A stretch of 64,000 nt of DNA from Frigidibacter sp. (GCF_030695035.1 NZ_JAUYTT010000005.1:257012-321011); one strand, 5' to 3'. Positions 52,829-62,963 are shown, numbered from the stretch's first letter. Program-made: numbers and translations. The notes: generated by a model not told the origin, from the letters alone.

Positions 52829-52939
52829 ACGGAATGGCTCCACGGGTGTTGCGCGGCGCGGCTGAGGCAGGCTTCCTCCGTCTGTCTGGTCGCCGGGGCC
52901 TCCTGTGCGACCTGCCACAGAAGCATTGGGAGGAAATCC

Positions 52940-53914
52940 ATGCGCATTCTTACTGCTGCCGCCGCTGCGGCAAGCCTCGCCCTGTCCGTTTCCGGCGCCG
53001 TCGCGCAGGACCGGGCCGACTGGCCCTCGAGCCTGACCATCGGCACCGCGAGCCAGGGTGGCACCTACTTCATCTACGGCACCGGCCTTGCCGGTCTGAT
53101 GACCCAGAAGCTGGGCATCAACACCTCGGCCGAAGTCACGGGCGGCCCGACCCAGAACGCGACTTTGGTCGAGACCGGCGATCACCAGATCGCCCTGCTG
53201 ACCATGGGCCCCGCCTATGAAGCCTGGGTCGGCAAGAGCGAGCTTGCGCCAGGGCTGGAGCACAAGAACATGCGGGCGCTGTTCCCGATGTATCAGACCC
53301 CGTTCGAAGCGGTGGCGCTGAAGTCTTCGGGCATCACCGATGTTGCCGGCATGGACGGCAAGCGCGTTTCTGTCGGCCCGGCCGGCGGCACCGCCGCTGC
53401 CTACTGGCCGCGCTTCTTCGAGGTTCTGGGCGTGTCGCCTGACGTCAGCTTCTCGGGCGCCAATGACGCGACCGGGCAGGTGAAGGACGGTCTGATCGAC
53501 TCCTTCGCCTTTGCTGCCGGGGTGCCGATCTCGGCCTTCGCGCAGATCGCCGCCGAGAACGAGGTGAACATCTTCGGCTTTACCGAAGAGCAGCGCGCCC
53601 AGATCCTGGAAGCGATGCCGGAAGTGGCGGCCTTCGACGTGCCGGGCGGCATGTATCAGGGTTTCCCCGAAGGCCACGGCACCGTCGCCATGTGGAACTT
53701 CGCCGTTGCCACCGCCGACATGCCCGAGAGCCTCGCCTACGAAATCACCAAGATGGTGATGGAGAACAACGAGTCGATGATGCAGATCCACGCCACGGCG
53801 GCGGAAACCATTCCGGCCAATGCCGACAAGAACAGCTTCCTGCCGTTCCATCCGGGCGCCGTGAAGTACTTCGACGAAGCGGGCATCGCGATCCCGGACG
53901 AACTGCGCGGCTGA
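52940..53914 (+). CDS. TRAP transporter binding protein, TAXI family
   Basis: 324 residues. Signal peptide about 1-22 (SGAVAQ), then the TAXI fold with ASQGGTYFIYGTGLAGLMTQ, GPTQNATLVETGDHQIALLT and RVSVGPAGGTAAAYW. TAXI proteins feed fused TRAP permeases with compounds such as glutamate or other carboxylates. GGGAGGAAAT lies upstream of ATG 52940. The ligand is not known. Confidence 0.94.
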   Translation: MRILTAAAAAASLALSVSGAVAQDRADWPSSLTIGTASQGGTYFIYGTGLAGLMTQKLGINTSAEVTGGPTQNATLVETGDHQIALLTMGPAYEAWVGKSELAPGLEHKNMRALFPMYQTPFEAVALKSSGITDVAGMDGKRVSVGPAGGTAAAYWPRFFEVLGVSPDVSFSGANDATGQVKDGLIDSFAFAAGVPISAFAQIAAENEVNIFGFTEEQRAQILEAMPEVAAFDVPGGMYQGFPEGHGTVAMWNFAVATADMPESLAYEITKMVMENNESMMQIHATAAETIPANADKNSFLPFHPGAVKYFDEAGIAIPDELRG

Positions 53915-54082
53915 CCTGCGCTGCTGCGGCCCGTGCCGCGGTGAGAATGCGGGGCGGCGGTTCCCATGCGGGGCCGCCGCCTCTGCGGCCAGGGCGGCCT
54001 GAAGCCTGACCCCAAAAGTCTGAACCCCCCTTTTCCAGTCAACCGGCGCCGTCCTGCGCCATCCGACGTTTTGGAGAGACCC

Positions 54083-56266
54083 ATGTCACACCCCTCTGCC
54101 CTGCCGCAGGACGCATCGCCCGTCATTGCCAAGGGCGTCGATGACGAGCCGCTGGCCAGCAACCAGCGCGAAGCCACGAACCAGCTTGGTCTGGTGATCG
54201 CGGTGATCTGCGCGCTTTACACTGCGTTCCACATCTTCGTGATGAACGCCTATCCGCTGGAAACCTGGACCTACCGGATGATGCACCTGTCCGGCGGGCT
54301 GGTAATCGGCTTCCTCGCCTATTCGGCGCTGGTGCAGAAGGCGGTGCCCGAAGAGGGCATGGCCCCGCCCCGCGGGATCGTGGAAATGGCGGTACTGGGT
54401 CTGGCCGCGCTTGGTGTCGGCTACGGCTTTGCGATGGTGGCCTTTGCCTGGGCGGGCTGGTGGGTTGCGGGCGTTGCCGCCCCGGCGCCGTTCGTGCTGC
54501 AAAGCCACGGGCTGCCGCTGGTGGCGGGCACCGTGCTGGCCGTAGTTGCGGGCTGGATCTGGTCGCCGCGCGACCGCAGCCGTGTCTATCTGGGCGACTG
54601 GCTGCTGTGTCTCGCCTCGATCACCGTGGCGGGCTACATCCTGTTCGTGGTAGGCGCGCTGCGCCTGCGGGCCGGCACCTCGCTGGCACAACCGGCAGAC
54701 CTTTATGCCGCCCTCGCCGGGGTGATCCTGATCCTCGAGCTGACGCGGCGGCTGACGGGGCTGGCGCTGGTGGTGATCGTCGGCGTGTTCATCGCCTATT
54801 CGTTCCTTGGCCCCTGGCTGCCCGGCTTCCTCGCGCATCGCGGCTATGACGCGAAGCGCTTCTTCACCTATATCTTCACCGATCAGGGCATCTTGGGTGA
54901 CCCTATTGCGGTATCCTCGACCTATATCATCCTGTTCATCGTCTTCGCGGCCTTCCTGCAGGCCTCGAAAGTAGGCGATTACTTCGTGAACTTCGCCTTT
55001 GCCTGCGCCGGCCAGACCCGCGGCGGCCCGGCCAAGGTGGCGGTCTTCGCCTCGGGTCTGATGGGGATGATCAACGGCACTTCGGCGGGCAACGTGGTGT
55101 CCACCGGATCGCTGACCATCCCGCTGATGAAGAAGGTGGGCTATGCGCCCAAATCCGCTGCGGCCATCGAGGCGACGGCGTCCTCGGGCGGGCAGATCCT
55201 GCCGCCGATCATGGGCGCGGGCGCGTTCATCATGGCCGAGGTGACCGGCATCCCCTACACCGACATCGTGATCGCGGCGATCATCCCGGCGGTGCTGTAC
55301 TTCATCTCGGTCTATTTCATGGTCGACCTGCAGGCGCTGAAGCTGGACATGAAGGGCCTGCCGCGGTCGGAGCTGCCGAAGTTCAGCGTGCTGATCCGTC
55401 AGGTCTATCTGTTCTTGCCGATCATCATCCTGATCTATACGCTGTTCGCTGGCTATTCGGTGATCCGCGCCGGCACGCTCGGCATGGCCTCGGCGGCGAT
55501 GGTCAGCTGGCTGACCCCGTTCAAGATGGGCCCCAAGCAGGTGTTCCAGGCGCTGGACCTTGGCGCGAAGATGTCGGTGCAGATGGTCGCGGTCTGTGCG
55601 GCGGCCGGTATCATCGTCGGCGTCATCGCGCTGACCGGGGTTGGCGCCCGCTTCTCGGCGCTGCTGCTGTCGATTGCGGACCAAAGCCAGCTGCTGGCGA
55701 TGTTCTTTGCGATGTGCATCGCCATCATCCTTGGCATGGGGATGCCGACGACAGCGGCCTATGCGGTGGCGGCGGCGGTGGTTGCACCGGGTCTGGTGCA
55801 GCTGGGGGTGCCGGTTCTGGTCGCGCACTTCTTCGTCTTCTACTATGCGGTGATGTCGGCGATCACGCCACCTGTGGCCTTGGCTGCCTATGCCGGGGCG
55901 GCCTTGGCGGGCTCTGACCCCATGAAAACCTCGGTCGAGGCGTTCAAGCTGGGGTTGGCGGCGTTCATCGTGCCGTTCATGTTCTTCTCGTCGCATGAGC
56001 TGCTGATGCAGGGCGAATGGGCCGACATTGCCCATGTCTTCGTCTCGGCGATGCTGGGCATGTTCCTGCTGTCGGCGGCGGTGATCGGCTACTTCTTCGG
56101 CCGCATCGGGGTCATCCCGCGGGTCCTGTTGCTGGCAGCGGCGCTGGCGATGACCGATGGCGGCTGGCTGACCGATGGGATCGGGCTGGCGGTGGCGGCG
56201 GCGCTGTTCTTCTGGCAGCGCAAGATGGTCACCCCCGCCTCGCTGAGCCGCGGCGCGGTGGACTGA
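54083..56266 (+). CDS. TRAP transporter permease, fused small-large (4TM-12TM) subunit
   Basis: 727 residues, the fused DctQ-DctM type used with TAXI proteins. An N-terminal cytoplasmic stretch is followed by about four helices, then the large subunit with SGLMGMINGTSAGNVVSTGS, ATASSGGQILPPIMGAGAF and GMGMPTTAAYAVAAAVVAPG loops typical of DctM. A GGAGAG site precedes the ATG. It works with the binding protein 168 bp upstream as a sodium-driven carboxylate importer; a strong terminator follows. Confidence 0.94.
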   Translation: MSHPSALPQDASPVIAKGVDDEPLASNQREATNQLGLVIAVICALYTAFHIFVMNAYPLETWTYRMMHLSGGLVIGFLAYSALVQKAVPEEGMAPPRGIVEMAVLGLAALGVGYGFAMVAFAWAGWWVAGVAAPAPFVLQSHGLPLVAGTVLAVVAGWIWSPRDRSRVYLGDWLLCLASITVAGYILFVVGALRLRAGTSLAQPADLYAALAGVILILELTRRLTGLALVVIVGVFIAYSFLGPWLPGFLAHRGYDAKRFFTYIFTDQGILGDPIAVSSTYIILFIVFAAFLQASKVGDYFVNFAFACAGQTRGGPAKVAVFASGLMGMINGTSAGNVVSTGSLTIPLMKKVGYAPKSAAAIEATASSGGQILPPIMGAGAFIMAEVTGIPYTDIVIAAIIPAVLYFISVYFMVDLQALKLDMKGLPRSELPKFSVLIRQVYLFLPIIILIYTLFAGYSVIRAGTLGMASAAMVSWLTPFKMGPKQVFQALDLGAKMSVQMVAVCAAAGIIVGVIALTGVGARFSALLLSIADQSQLLAMFFAMCIAIILGMGMPTTAAYAVAAAVVAPGLVQLGVPVLVAHFFVFYYAVMSAITPPVALAAYAGAALAGSDPMKTSVEAFKLGLAAFIVPFMFFSSHELLMQGEWADIAHVFVSAMLGMFLLSAAVIGYFFGRIGVIPRVLLLAAALAMTDGGWLTDGIGLAVAAALFFWQRKMVTPASLSRGAVD

Positions 56267-56314
56267 CCTTGGCGCGGGGTCTGACCTCGCCCCATCCGTG
56301 ACGCGCAAAGAAAA

Positions 56315-56348
56315 GGGAGCGGGGCCTGCAGGCTCCGCTCCCTTCTTT
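56315..56348 (+). terminator. Rho-independent terminator
   Basis: A 12-bp stem, GGGAGCGGGGCC (56315-56326) with GGCTCCGCTCCC (56331-56342), one G-T pair, 4-nt loop and a TTCTTTT tail. A-rich sequence upstream means it can also work for the convergent hemY-like gene. Confidence 0.9.
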
Positions 56349-56364
56349 TCGTGTCAGGCTTGGG

Positions 56365-57909
56365 TCAGGTTTTGTAGCCGCGGGCCGCCGCGACCGATGG
56401 GGGTTCGGCGAAGGGATCTGCCTCTTCGGGTTCCGCGGGCGGGGCCGGCTGAGGCCCCGGTTCCGGTTCGGGCGGCGTCACGTCCACCGGCTCGCGCGGC
56501 GGGGGCGGCGTCTCCACCTCCTCCTGCACCGGCGCGGGGCGGCCCACGATCAGCGGCAGCATTTCCGCCCCATGCGGCAAGGGCGGGGTATCGGGCGCTT
56601 CGCGCCAGCTGAGCGTGTCGAACCCGCCGCAGGCGCCGCAGACCGGCGACCAGTCGGCGGCGACGGTCTGGCACTTGTCGCAGATCCATTGCGGGCCGCG
56701 GCTCGCGGACACCGCCCGCGTCAGCCAGCCGCGCACCTCTGCCTCGTCGGCGCCCTCGCCGCGGGCGATGGCGGCCATCAGCGTCAGCGTGCGGGCGGTG
56801 GGGTGACGCTCGGCCAGATCGCCCATCACCCGCCGCGCGCCGGGGAAGTCTTCCGCGGCGATCAGCAGCTCGGTGCGGGTCAGCACCGTTTCCTCGGCGC
56901 CGGGGTTGGCCTTGAACAGCGTCTCGAACCGCGCCAGCCGGTCGATCGGCGATTCCTCGGGCACCATCCCGGCGAAGGCTGCGGCGAGGTCGGGATGCGG
57001 CTGCACCTCCCAGGCCTTGCGCAGCACCCGCAGCGCGCTTTTGGGCTCGCCCTTCGCGATATAGCTGCGCGCCGCCATTACCGCGGCGGGGATCAGGTCG
57101 GGCGAGGCCTTGTTGGCGGCAATCGCCGCCTCGCGCGCTTCGATGCTGTGGCCATCGGCGAACACGTCCTTCGCCTCCTGCAGCGCCAGCAGCGCGTCGC
57201 GGCGCTTGTGCACGTCGCGCGGCAAGCGGCCCTGCCGTGCCTCTGCCCCCAGCGTGGTGCGCGCGCCGGCCCAGTTGCCCGATTCCGTTTGCAGGCGCAG
57301 CAGAATATCCTGCACCTCTTCATGCCGGGGCTTCATCTCGAAGGCCTTCTCGGCCAGCCGCAGCGCGGTTTCGGTATCGCCCTCGGCCAGCTTCTGGTGC
57401 ATCAGCCCGCGCACCCCGGCAAAGCGGGTACGGTCGTCGGACAGAAGCCGCTTGTAGATCTCGATGGCGCGCTTGCGGTCGCCCTGCATCTCGGCGGCCT
57501 GCGCCGAAATCAGGTTGGTCAACTCGGGCCGGTGCAGCAGACGCTCGGCACGATGCGCGCGGGTCTGGGCCAGCTTCCCCTCGCCCGAGGCCAGCGCCAT
57601 CATCCCCTCGGCCAGCGCCTCATAGCCCTTGCGCTCGCGGTTGCGGTCGAAATAGCGGCTGATCGCGGTTTCATCGCCGCTGAGGAATTTCAGCACGGCG
57701 ACAATAAACCCCAGTACCTTCAGGAACAGCCAGACCGCCAGGATCAGCACCACTGCGGCAATCGCCGCCTGCAGCGCGCCAAGGGTGAATTCCATCCCGG
57801 CGACGGCGACGCGGATGCCCTCGCCGCTGTCGGACAGCCAGGTGGCGCCGAGCGTCAGCGCGGCGATGGCGGCGACAAACAGCGCGACCTTGACGAAAGA
57901 CCAGATCAT
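56365..57909 (-). CDS. HemY-like TPR membrane protein with C-terminal zinc ribbon
   Basis: 514 residues. Two N-terminal membrane helices (about 4-24 and 44-70), a HemY N-terminal domain, then TPR-like helical repeats (AIEIYKRLLSDD, ALRLAEKAFEMKP). After residue 400, WICDKC and VCGACGGFDTLSW form a four-Cys zinc-ribbon-like motif, and the tail is proline/glutamate-rich. It lies next to a mitofilin-like gene and hemD, the layout in alphaproteobacteria; its role in tetrapyrrole metabolism or membrane organisation is unproven. I start at the ATG at 57909, before WSFVKVALF; a ribosome site (GGGGGCG) is modest. Confidence 0.87.
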   Translation of the reverse strand: MIWSFVKVALFVAAIAALTLGATWLSDSGEGIRVAVAGMEFTLGALQAAIAAVVLILAVWLFLKVLGFIVAVLKFLSGDETAISRYFDRNRERKGYEALAEGMMALASGEGKLAQTRAHRAERLLHRPELTNLISAQAAEMQGDRKRAIEIYKRLLSDDRTRFAGVRGLMHQKLAEGDTETALRLAEKAFEMKPRHEEVQDILLRLQTESGNWAGARTTLGAEARQGRLPRDVHKRRDALLALQEAKDVFADGHSIEAREAAIAANKASPDLIPAAVMAARSYIAKGEPKSALRVLRKAWEVQPHPDLAAAFAGMVPEESPIDRLARFETLFKANPGAEETVLTRTELLIAAEDFPGARRVMGDLAERHPTARTLTLMAAIARGEGADEAEVRGWLTRAVSASRGPQWICDKCQTVAADWSPVCGACGGFDTLSWREAPDTPPLPHGAEMLPLIVGRPAPVQEEVETPPPPREPVDVTPPEPEPGPQPAPPAEPEEADPFAEPPSVAAARGYKT

Positions 57910-57919
57910 ACGCGCCCCC

Positions 57920-59314
57920 TCACTGGATGTCTGCGGCGAGGGCGTCGGCCGCCCCGGTCGCGGCGATGCGGGATGCGGCCTGCGCCTCCCATGCGGCAGT
58001 CTCGGCGCGGCCCTCGGCAGGCAGCCCTTCAAGCTCTGCCAGCGTGCCGGGCAGGTCGCCAGCGGTCAGCGCGGCTTCGGCGCGGGAGAGGACGGCGTCG
58101 GGATCTGTGCCCTCACGGGGGCCGAGGCTACGGGCCCCCGTCTGCGCCTGCAGGAAGGCGCCGACGCGGTCCCAGGTGCCGGTGCCGGCGGTGACGGGGA
58201 GGGAGGCGGCCAGCGCGGCGCGGGCAGCTTCGGGGAAGCTGTCCTGCAGGCTGCCGAGCGTTGGCACGCCATCGGGCAATGTGGTCAGTGCCTCGGGCAC
58301 GGTCAGGCCCGCGGCGCTCAGGTTTTCGATCACCGGTGCCAGCGGCGCGCCGCTTTCCAGCGCGGCCCGCAGGTGTGACAGCGCGGCGCGGGACTGGGCG
58401 GCGGTGGCGGCGGCTTCCGCCTCTGACGCGAGGCGGGCGGCCTCGGCCTCGGCGGCGGCGAGGCGTTCCTCGGCAGAGGCTGCTGCTGCGGCCACCTCCT
58501 GCTGCGCGCCGCGCTGTTCTTCGATCAGTTGGCGCATCGCCTCCATCTCGGCGCGCACGGCATCGACGGTGCCGGGTTCGACGCCACCGGTGCTGCCGCC
58601 AAAGCCGGTGCCGGATTCGAGGCTTTCGAGCCGGGTTTCGATGTCTTGAAGTCGCGTAAGTGCCTCGGCCTGCGCGTCATTCGCGGCGGCGAGGTCGCGG
58701 GACAGAGCCTCGGTCGTTTCCACCAGCGAGGTGTCGGGCTCGGGGGCCGGGGCGGATTTCAGCGCTTCGATCTCGGCCGTCAGGGCGGCGAGCTGTGTTT
58801 GGGTCGCCTCATCGCGGGCAATCTCTTCGGCCGAGGGGCCGGCCGGCTGCCAGCCTTCCGGCAGCAGATAGAGTGCGGCCCCGGCACCGAGGCCGGCCGC
58901 GATCACGCCTCCCAGCAGGGCCGGGAAGAACCCGCCGCGGCGGCGGGATTCGGGGGCGGCCTCCGGGTCGGATTTCGTGGAAATGGGTTCAGCCACCGGC
59001 TTCGGCTCCGGGTCAACCGTATCCAGAACCGGCGGGGGCAGGACAAAATCCGGCTGGGGTTCGGGGACGGGCTCGAAGGGCCCGGGCAGCGGGTCGCTGC
59101 GCAGATCGGGGGCTTCGGCCTCCGGCTCGGGCGTCTCCATTGGCTCTGTCAGCGGGTCGTTGCGCAGGTCGGGGGCGTCGCCTTCCGGCTCTGTCGGCGT
59201 GCCCATTTCCGGGCCCAAGATCAGCGGATCCTGCGGTGCGACCGGGTCTGGCGTCGGGGCTTCGGTCTTGGCGTCGGCATCCGTCTGCGGGCTGGTCTTG
59301 CGGGGCGTTTTCAC
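57920..59314 (-). CDS. Mitofilin-family (COG4223) membrane protein
   Basis: 464 residues. A long acidic proline-rich cytoplasmic N-terminus (to about 135), one membrane helix (GGFFPALLGGVIAAGLGAGA), a coiled coil rich in Ala/Glu (about 170-320) and a C-terminal mitofilin-like domain. Related proteins shape membranes and are encoded next to hemY and hemD in alphaproteobacteria, as here. The ATG has little ribosome-site support (GGATGCTGCCCG). Confidence 0.85.
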   Translation of the reverse strand: MKTPRKTSPQTDADAKTEAPTPDPVAPQDPLILGPEMGTPTEPEGDAPDLRNDPLTEPMETPEPEAEAPDLRSDPLPGPFEPVPEPQPDFVLPPPVLDTVDPEPKPVAEPISTKSDPEAAPESRRRGGFFPALLGGVIAAGLGAGAALYLLPEGWQPAGPSAEEIARDEATQTQLAALTAEIEALKSAPAPEPDTSLVETTEALSRDLAAANDAQAEALTRLQDIETRLESLESGTGFGGSTGGVEPGTVDAVRAEMEAMRQLIEEQRGAQQEVAAAAASAEERLAAAEAEAARLASEAEAAATAAQSRAALSHLRAALESGAPLAPVIENLSAAGLTVPEALTTLPDGVPTLGSLQDSFPEAARAALAASLPVTAGTGTWDRVGAFLQAQTGARSLGPREGTDPDAVLSRAEAALTAGDLPGTLAELEGLPAEGRAETAAWEAQAASRIAATGAADALAADIQ

Positions 59315-59375
59315 CGGGCAGCATCCTTATCTCGGGGCGGTCCTGCCAACACCTTAGCGGCGCACCCGGGATGCC

Positions 59376-60095
59376 TCAAGCGCCGTGCGGCGGCGTTTGC
59401 TGCAGGGTGGCAATCAGCCGCCCCAGGGCATCCAGCAGGGCGCCGGCGTCGGGGCGGGCCGCAAGCTCAAGCCGCAGCGGGGCGAGTGGTTCCGCAGCTT
59501 GGGCGACGGCGGGGCTGATTGCGGCGATGTGGAGGCGGTGGGGAGGGGCGGCCTCGGCCAGAAGGCGGGCGGAGCGGGGGGAGAAGAGGGGTGCCAGAAC
59601 CGGGCCGGGGCGGGTGAGGAGGGCGCGGGCTTGCTCGGTCAGGGGGCAGGCGGTTTGGTCGTAAGCCATTGCTTCAGCGACGGTAATTCCGGCGGGGGCC
59701 AGCGCAGTAGGAAGGTCCGCGACGACGTGGCGGCCTCGGGCATGGAGGAGGTTGGTGCCTTGGGCGTGGGTTTTCAGGAGGTTGGTTAGGCTGGCGGCGT
59801 CCTCGGCCACGCCTGCCACCGGAAAGCCTGCCGCACGGGCGGCGGCGGCGGTGCGGGAGCCGACACACCAGGCGGGGAGGCGGAGGGCGGTTTGCGGGGC
59901 GAGGGCGGAGACGGCGTTTTCGGAGGTGAGGATGAGGGCGTCCACGCCCGCAACATCCTGTGAAAGCGGCAGATTTACAATTTGCATCAGGGGCGAGATC
60001 AGCACCGGCACGCCCGGAAAGCGTTCCGCAAACTCTGCCGCGAACCGCTGGGATTGCGGGGCGGGGCGGGTCAGCAGCAGGGTCGGCTGGGCCAT
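59376..60095 (-). CDS. hemD: Uroporphyrinogen-III synthase
   Basis: 239 residues. It closes and inverts ring D of hydroxymethylbilane to give uroporphyrinogen III. Sequence is weakly conserved in this family; [14 protein letters not shown] at the start, [12 protein letters not shown] and [17 protein letters not shown] identify it. It is adjacent to mitofilin- and HemY-like genes and convergent neighbour to none. It is divergent from tsaD (gap 73 bp). Confidence 0.9.
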   Translation of the reverse strand: MAQPTLLLTRPAPQSQRFAAEFAERFPGVPVLISPLMQIVNLPLSQDVAGVDALILTSENAVSALAPQTALRLPAWCVGSRTAAAARAAGFPVAGVAEDAASLTNLLKTHAQGTNLLHARGRHVVADLPTALAPAGITVAEAMAYDQTACPLTEQARALLTRPGPVLAPLFSPRSARLLAEAAPPHRLHIAAISPAVAQAAEPLAPLRLELAARPDAGALLDALGRLIATLQQTPPHGA

Positions 60096-60168
60096 CGGTG
60101 CCCCCGGGATTGTGTGGATGCCCTACGGGTGTTACCTGCGGCAAGGGGTTCCCGCAACGGTTGGTGCG

Positions 60169-61314
60169 ATGGGCGAGACGATCACCTTTCTGGGGCTGGA
60201 AAGCAGCTGCGACGATACCGCGGCGGCGGTGGTGCGGCTGCGGGATGGCCGCGCGGAAATCCTGTCTTCGGTGGTGGCCGGGCAGGTGGCTTTGCATGCC
60301 GATTTTGGCGGGGTGGTGCCGGAACTGGCGGCGCGGGCGCATGTGGAGAAGCTGGATCTGTGCGTGGAAGAAGCGCTGGATCAGGCGGGTTTAGCCCTTG
60401 AAAACATGGACGGAATTGCGGTGACAGCCGGGCCGGGGCTGATTGGCGGGGTCATGGCCGGGGTCATGTGTGCCAAGGGGCTGGCGGCGGGGGCGGGGTT
60501 GCCGCTGGTGGGGGTGAACCATCTGGCGGGACATGCGCTGACGCCTCGGCTGACGGATGGTTTGGCGTTTCCGTACCTCATGCTGCTGGTGTCGGGCGGG
60601 CATTGCCAGTTCCTGATCGTGCGCGGGCCGGAGGAGTTTACGCGGCTCGGTGGCACCATTGACGACGCCCCCGGTGAAGCCTTTGACAAGACAGCGAAAT
60701 TGCTGGGGCTGCCGCAGCCGGGCGGGCCTTCGGTGGAGGCGGAGGCGCGGAATGGGGATGCCAAGCGCATTCCTTTTCCGCGGCCGCTGCTGGACCGTCC
60801 GGGCTGTGACATGAGCTTTTCGGGGCTGAAAACCGCGCTGTTGCGGGCTCGGGATGCGGCGATGGCCGAGAAGGGCGGGCTGACGCGGCAGGACCGGGCG
60901 GACCTCTGCGCGGGGTTTCAGGCGGCGGTTTCGGATGTGCTGGCCGAGAAGTCGCGGCGGGCGCTGAAGCTGCTGGGCGAGGCGTATGGAAACCATGCAG
61001 AACCCATGCACATGTCATATGCAAACCAGAATGGTCAGGAATACGCGCCGGTTCTGGCCGTCGCGGGCGGTGTTGCGGCCAATTCGGTGATCCGCGCGGC
61101 GCTGGAGCGGGTGTGCGACGAGGCGGGCGCGCGGTTCCTGGCGCCGCCGCTGCGGCTGTGTACCGACAACGCGGCGATGATCGCCTGGGCGGGGATCGAG
61201 CGGTTCCGGATCGGGGCGCGCGACGGAATGGACCTTGCGGCGCGGCCGCGCTGGCCGCTGGACCAGCACGCGGCGCCGATGCTGGGCGCGGGCAAGCGGG
61301 GGGCCAAGGCATGA
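60169..61314 (+). CDS. tsaD: tRNA N6-threonylcarbamoyladenosine transferase TsaD
   Basis: 381 residues, longer than the usual 340-365. It transfers threonylcarbamoyl to A37 of tRNA reading ANN codons. Metal-binding His are in [11 protein letters not shown], signatures [36 protein letters not shown] and [12 protein letters not shown]. Between residues about 271 and 292 an insert ([19 protein letters not shown]) precedes the [11 protein letters not shown] strand; the insert is about 46 percent GC and unlike its surroundings. ATG 60169 begins [11 protein letters not shown]; the overlap with gpsA is 4 bp. Confidence 0.95.
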   Translation: MGETITFLGLESSCDDTAAAVVRLRDGRAEILSSVVAGQVALHADFGGVVPELAARAHVEKLDLCVEEALDQAGLALENMDGIAVTAGPGLIGGVMAGVMCAKGLAAGAGLPLVGVNHLAGHALTPRLTDGLAFPYLMLLVSGGHCQFLIVRGPEEFTRLGGTIDDAPGEAFDKTAKLLGLPQPGGPSVEAEARNGDAKRIPFPRPLLDRPGCDMSFSGLKTALLRARDAAMAEKGGLTRQDRADLCAGFQAAVSDVLAEKSRRALKLLGEAYGNHAEPMHMSYANQNGQEYAPVLAVAGGVAANSVIRAALERVCDEAGARFLAPPLRLCTDNAAMIAWAGIERFRIGARDGMDLAARPRWPLDQHAAPMLGAGKRGAKA

Positions 61315-62273
61315 TCGCTGTGATGGGCGCGGGCGCGTTCGGGACGGCGCTGGCGTTGGCGTTGGCGCGGGGCGGGCAGAGCGTGGGGCTATGGGCCCGC
61401 GATGCAGATCATGCGGCGGCGATGGTGGCGAGCCGGAGCAATGACCGGAGGTTGCCGGGGGTGGAGCTGCCGGAGGGGGTGACGGTCTCTGCCAAGCTGG
61501 AGGATTTCGCGGACGCAAAGACGGTGCTGCTGGCGATGCCGATGCAGCAGATGGCGGGGGCGCTGGGCGCGCATTGCGCGAGCCTGTCGGGGCGGGCGCT
61601 GGTCGCCTGTTCCAAGGGCATCGACCTTGCCACGCTGGAGGGGCCGACGGGGCTGATCGCGCGGACCTGCCCGGGGCTGGCGCCGGCGATCCTGACCGGG
61701 CCGAGCTTTGCCGCCGATATCGCGCGGGGGCTGCCGACGGCGCTGACGCTGGCTTGTGCCGATGCGGCGCTGGGGGCGCGGTTGCAGGGGGAGCTGTCGG
61801 CACCGACGCTGCGGATCTACCTTTCCGCCGACCCGCTGGGGGCGGAGCTGGGCGGGGCGCTGAAGAATGTGATCGCCATTGCCGCGGGCGTGGTGATCGG
61901 GGCGGGGCTTGGCGAATCGGCGCGGGCGGCGCTGGTGACGCGCGGCTTTGCCGAGATGAGCCGGCTGGCGCTGGCGCTGGGCGCGCGGGCGGAAACGCTG
62001 GCCGGGCTGTCGGGGCTGGGCGATCTGGTGCTGACCTGCACCTCGGCCCAGTCGCGCAACTTCCGGCTGGGGCAGGCGCTGGGGCGCGGCGAGGGCTTCG
62101 ACCCGGCCGTGACCGTGGAGGGTGTGGCGACTGCCGCCGCCGTGTCGAAGCTTGCGGCGCAGCGCGGGGTGGAGATGCCGCTGGCCGATATGGTCACGGC
62201 GCTGTGCCAGCACAAGATTACCGTGGCAGAGGCCGCCGAGGCCCTGCTGTCCCGTCCCCTGAAGAAGGAATGA
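61311..62273 (+). CDS. gpsA: Glycerol-3-phosphate dehydrogenase (NAD(P)+)
   Basis: 320 residues. It reduces dihydroxyacetone phosphate to glycerol-3-phosphate for phospholipid synthesis. N-terminal Rossmann [45 protein letters not shown] with the catalytic Lys, and [14 protein letters not shown]. The ATG overlaps the tsaD stop (ATGA). Confidence 0.97.
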   Translation: MIAVMGAGAFGTALALALARGGQSVGLWARDADHAAAMVASRSNDRRLPGVELPEGVTVSAKLEDFADAKTVLLAMPMQQMAGALGAHCASLSGRALVACSKGIDLATLEGPTGLIARTCPGLAPAILTGPSFAADIARGLPTALTLACADAALGARLQGELSAPTLRIYLSADPLGAELGGALKNVIAIAAGVVIGAGLGESARAALVTRGFAEMSRLALALGARAETLAGLSGLGDLVLTCTSAQSRNFRLGQALGRGEGFDPAVTVEGVATAAAVSKLAAQRGVEMPLADMVTALCQHKITVAEAAEALLSRPLKKE

Positions 62274-62277
62274 CCTG

Positions 62278-62544
62278 ATGCTTTATGCCGTGATCTGCCG
62301 CGACAAGCCCGGCCATCTGCAAACCCGGCTGGATACGCGGGACAGCCATGTGGCTTATCTGAAATCCACTCCGGTGGTGCTCGCCGGGCCGTTCCTGGAG
62401 AATGGCGAGATGTGCGGGTCTTTGGTGGTGGTGGAGCAGCCGGACCTTGAGGCGGCGCAGGAGTGGGCGGCGGGCGATCCCTATGCCCATGCCGGGTTGT
62501 TCGAGAGCGTGAGCGTGACCGAGTGGAAGCGGGTGATCGGCTGA
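62278..62544 (+). CDS. YciI-like protein
   Basis: 88 residues of the dimeric alpha-beta YciI family: MLYAVICRDKPGH, then the His-Asp region RLDTRDSHVAYL and AAQEWAAGDPYAHAGLFESV. The function of the family is unclear, possibly an enzyme. It sits 4 bp after gpsA and overlaps the EVE gene by one base (TGATG). Confidence 0.9.
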   Translation: MLYAVICRDKPGHLQTRLDTRDSHVAYLKSTPVVLAGPFLENGEMCGSLVVVEQPDLEAAQEWAAGDPYAHAGLFESVSVTEWKRVIG

Positions 62545-62963
62545 TGGCCTACTGGCTGTTCAAATCGGAGCCCGATGTCTGGGGCTGGGACGCGCAGGTT
62601 GCCAAGGGTGACGTGGGCGAGGAATGGGGCGGGGTGCGGAACTATCAGGCCCGCAACCACATGCGCGCCATGAAGATCGGCGATCTGGGGTTCTTCTACC
62701 ATTCGAACATCGGGAAAGAGATCGTCGGGATCGTCGAGGTCTGTGCCGAGAGCCATCCGGACAGCACCACCGAGGATGCGCGCTGGGACTGCGTGGATAT
62801 CCGGGCAGTGCGGCCTCTGGCCCGGCCGGTGACGCTGGCCGAGGTGAAGGCGGATCCGCGGCTGAAGGATATGGCGCTGGTCACGTCGATGCGGCTGTCG
62901 GTGCAGCCGGTGACGGACGCGGAATGGAAGATGGTCTGCGAGCTGGGTGGGGTGGAGCCCTAA
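62544..62963 (+). CDS. EVE-domain protein (thymocyte nuclear protein 1 type)
   Basis: 139 residues. AYWLFKSEPDVWGWD, GVRNYQARNHMRAMKIGD and FYHSNIGKEIVGIVEV are diagnostic of the EVE domain, which binds modified bases in DNA or RNA. The ATG at 62544 overlaps the stop of the YciI-like gene. The stop overlaps that of the convergent glycosyltransferase by 4 bp. Confidence 0.93.
   Translation: MAYWLFKSEPDVWGWDAQVAKGDVGEEWGGVRNYQARNHMRAMKIGDLGFFYHSNIGKEIVGIVEVCAESHPDSTTEDARWDCVDIRAVRPLARPVTLAEVKADPRLKDMALVTSMRLSVQPVTDAEWKMVCELGGVEP

Noticed and set aside
52834-52870. TGGC...TTGC pair resembling a sigma-54 promoter before the TAXI gene
   Set aside because: The spacing between the GG and GC elements is 13 bp instead of 10, so it does not fit the consensus.
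54086-56308. 740-codon minus-strand open frame
   Set aside because: Antisense shadow of the fused TRAP permease; no domains.
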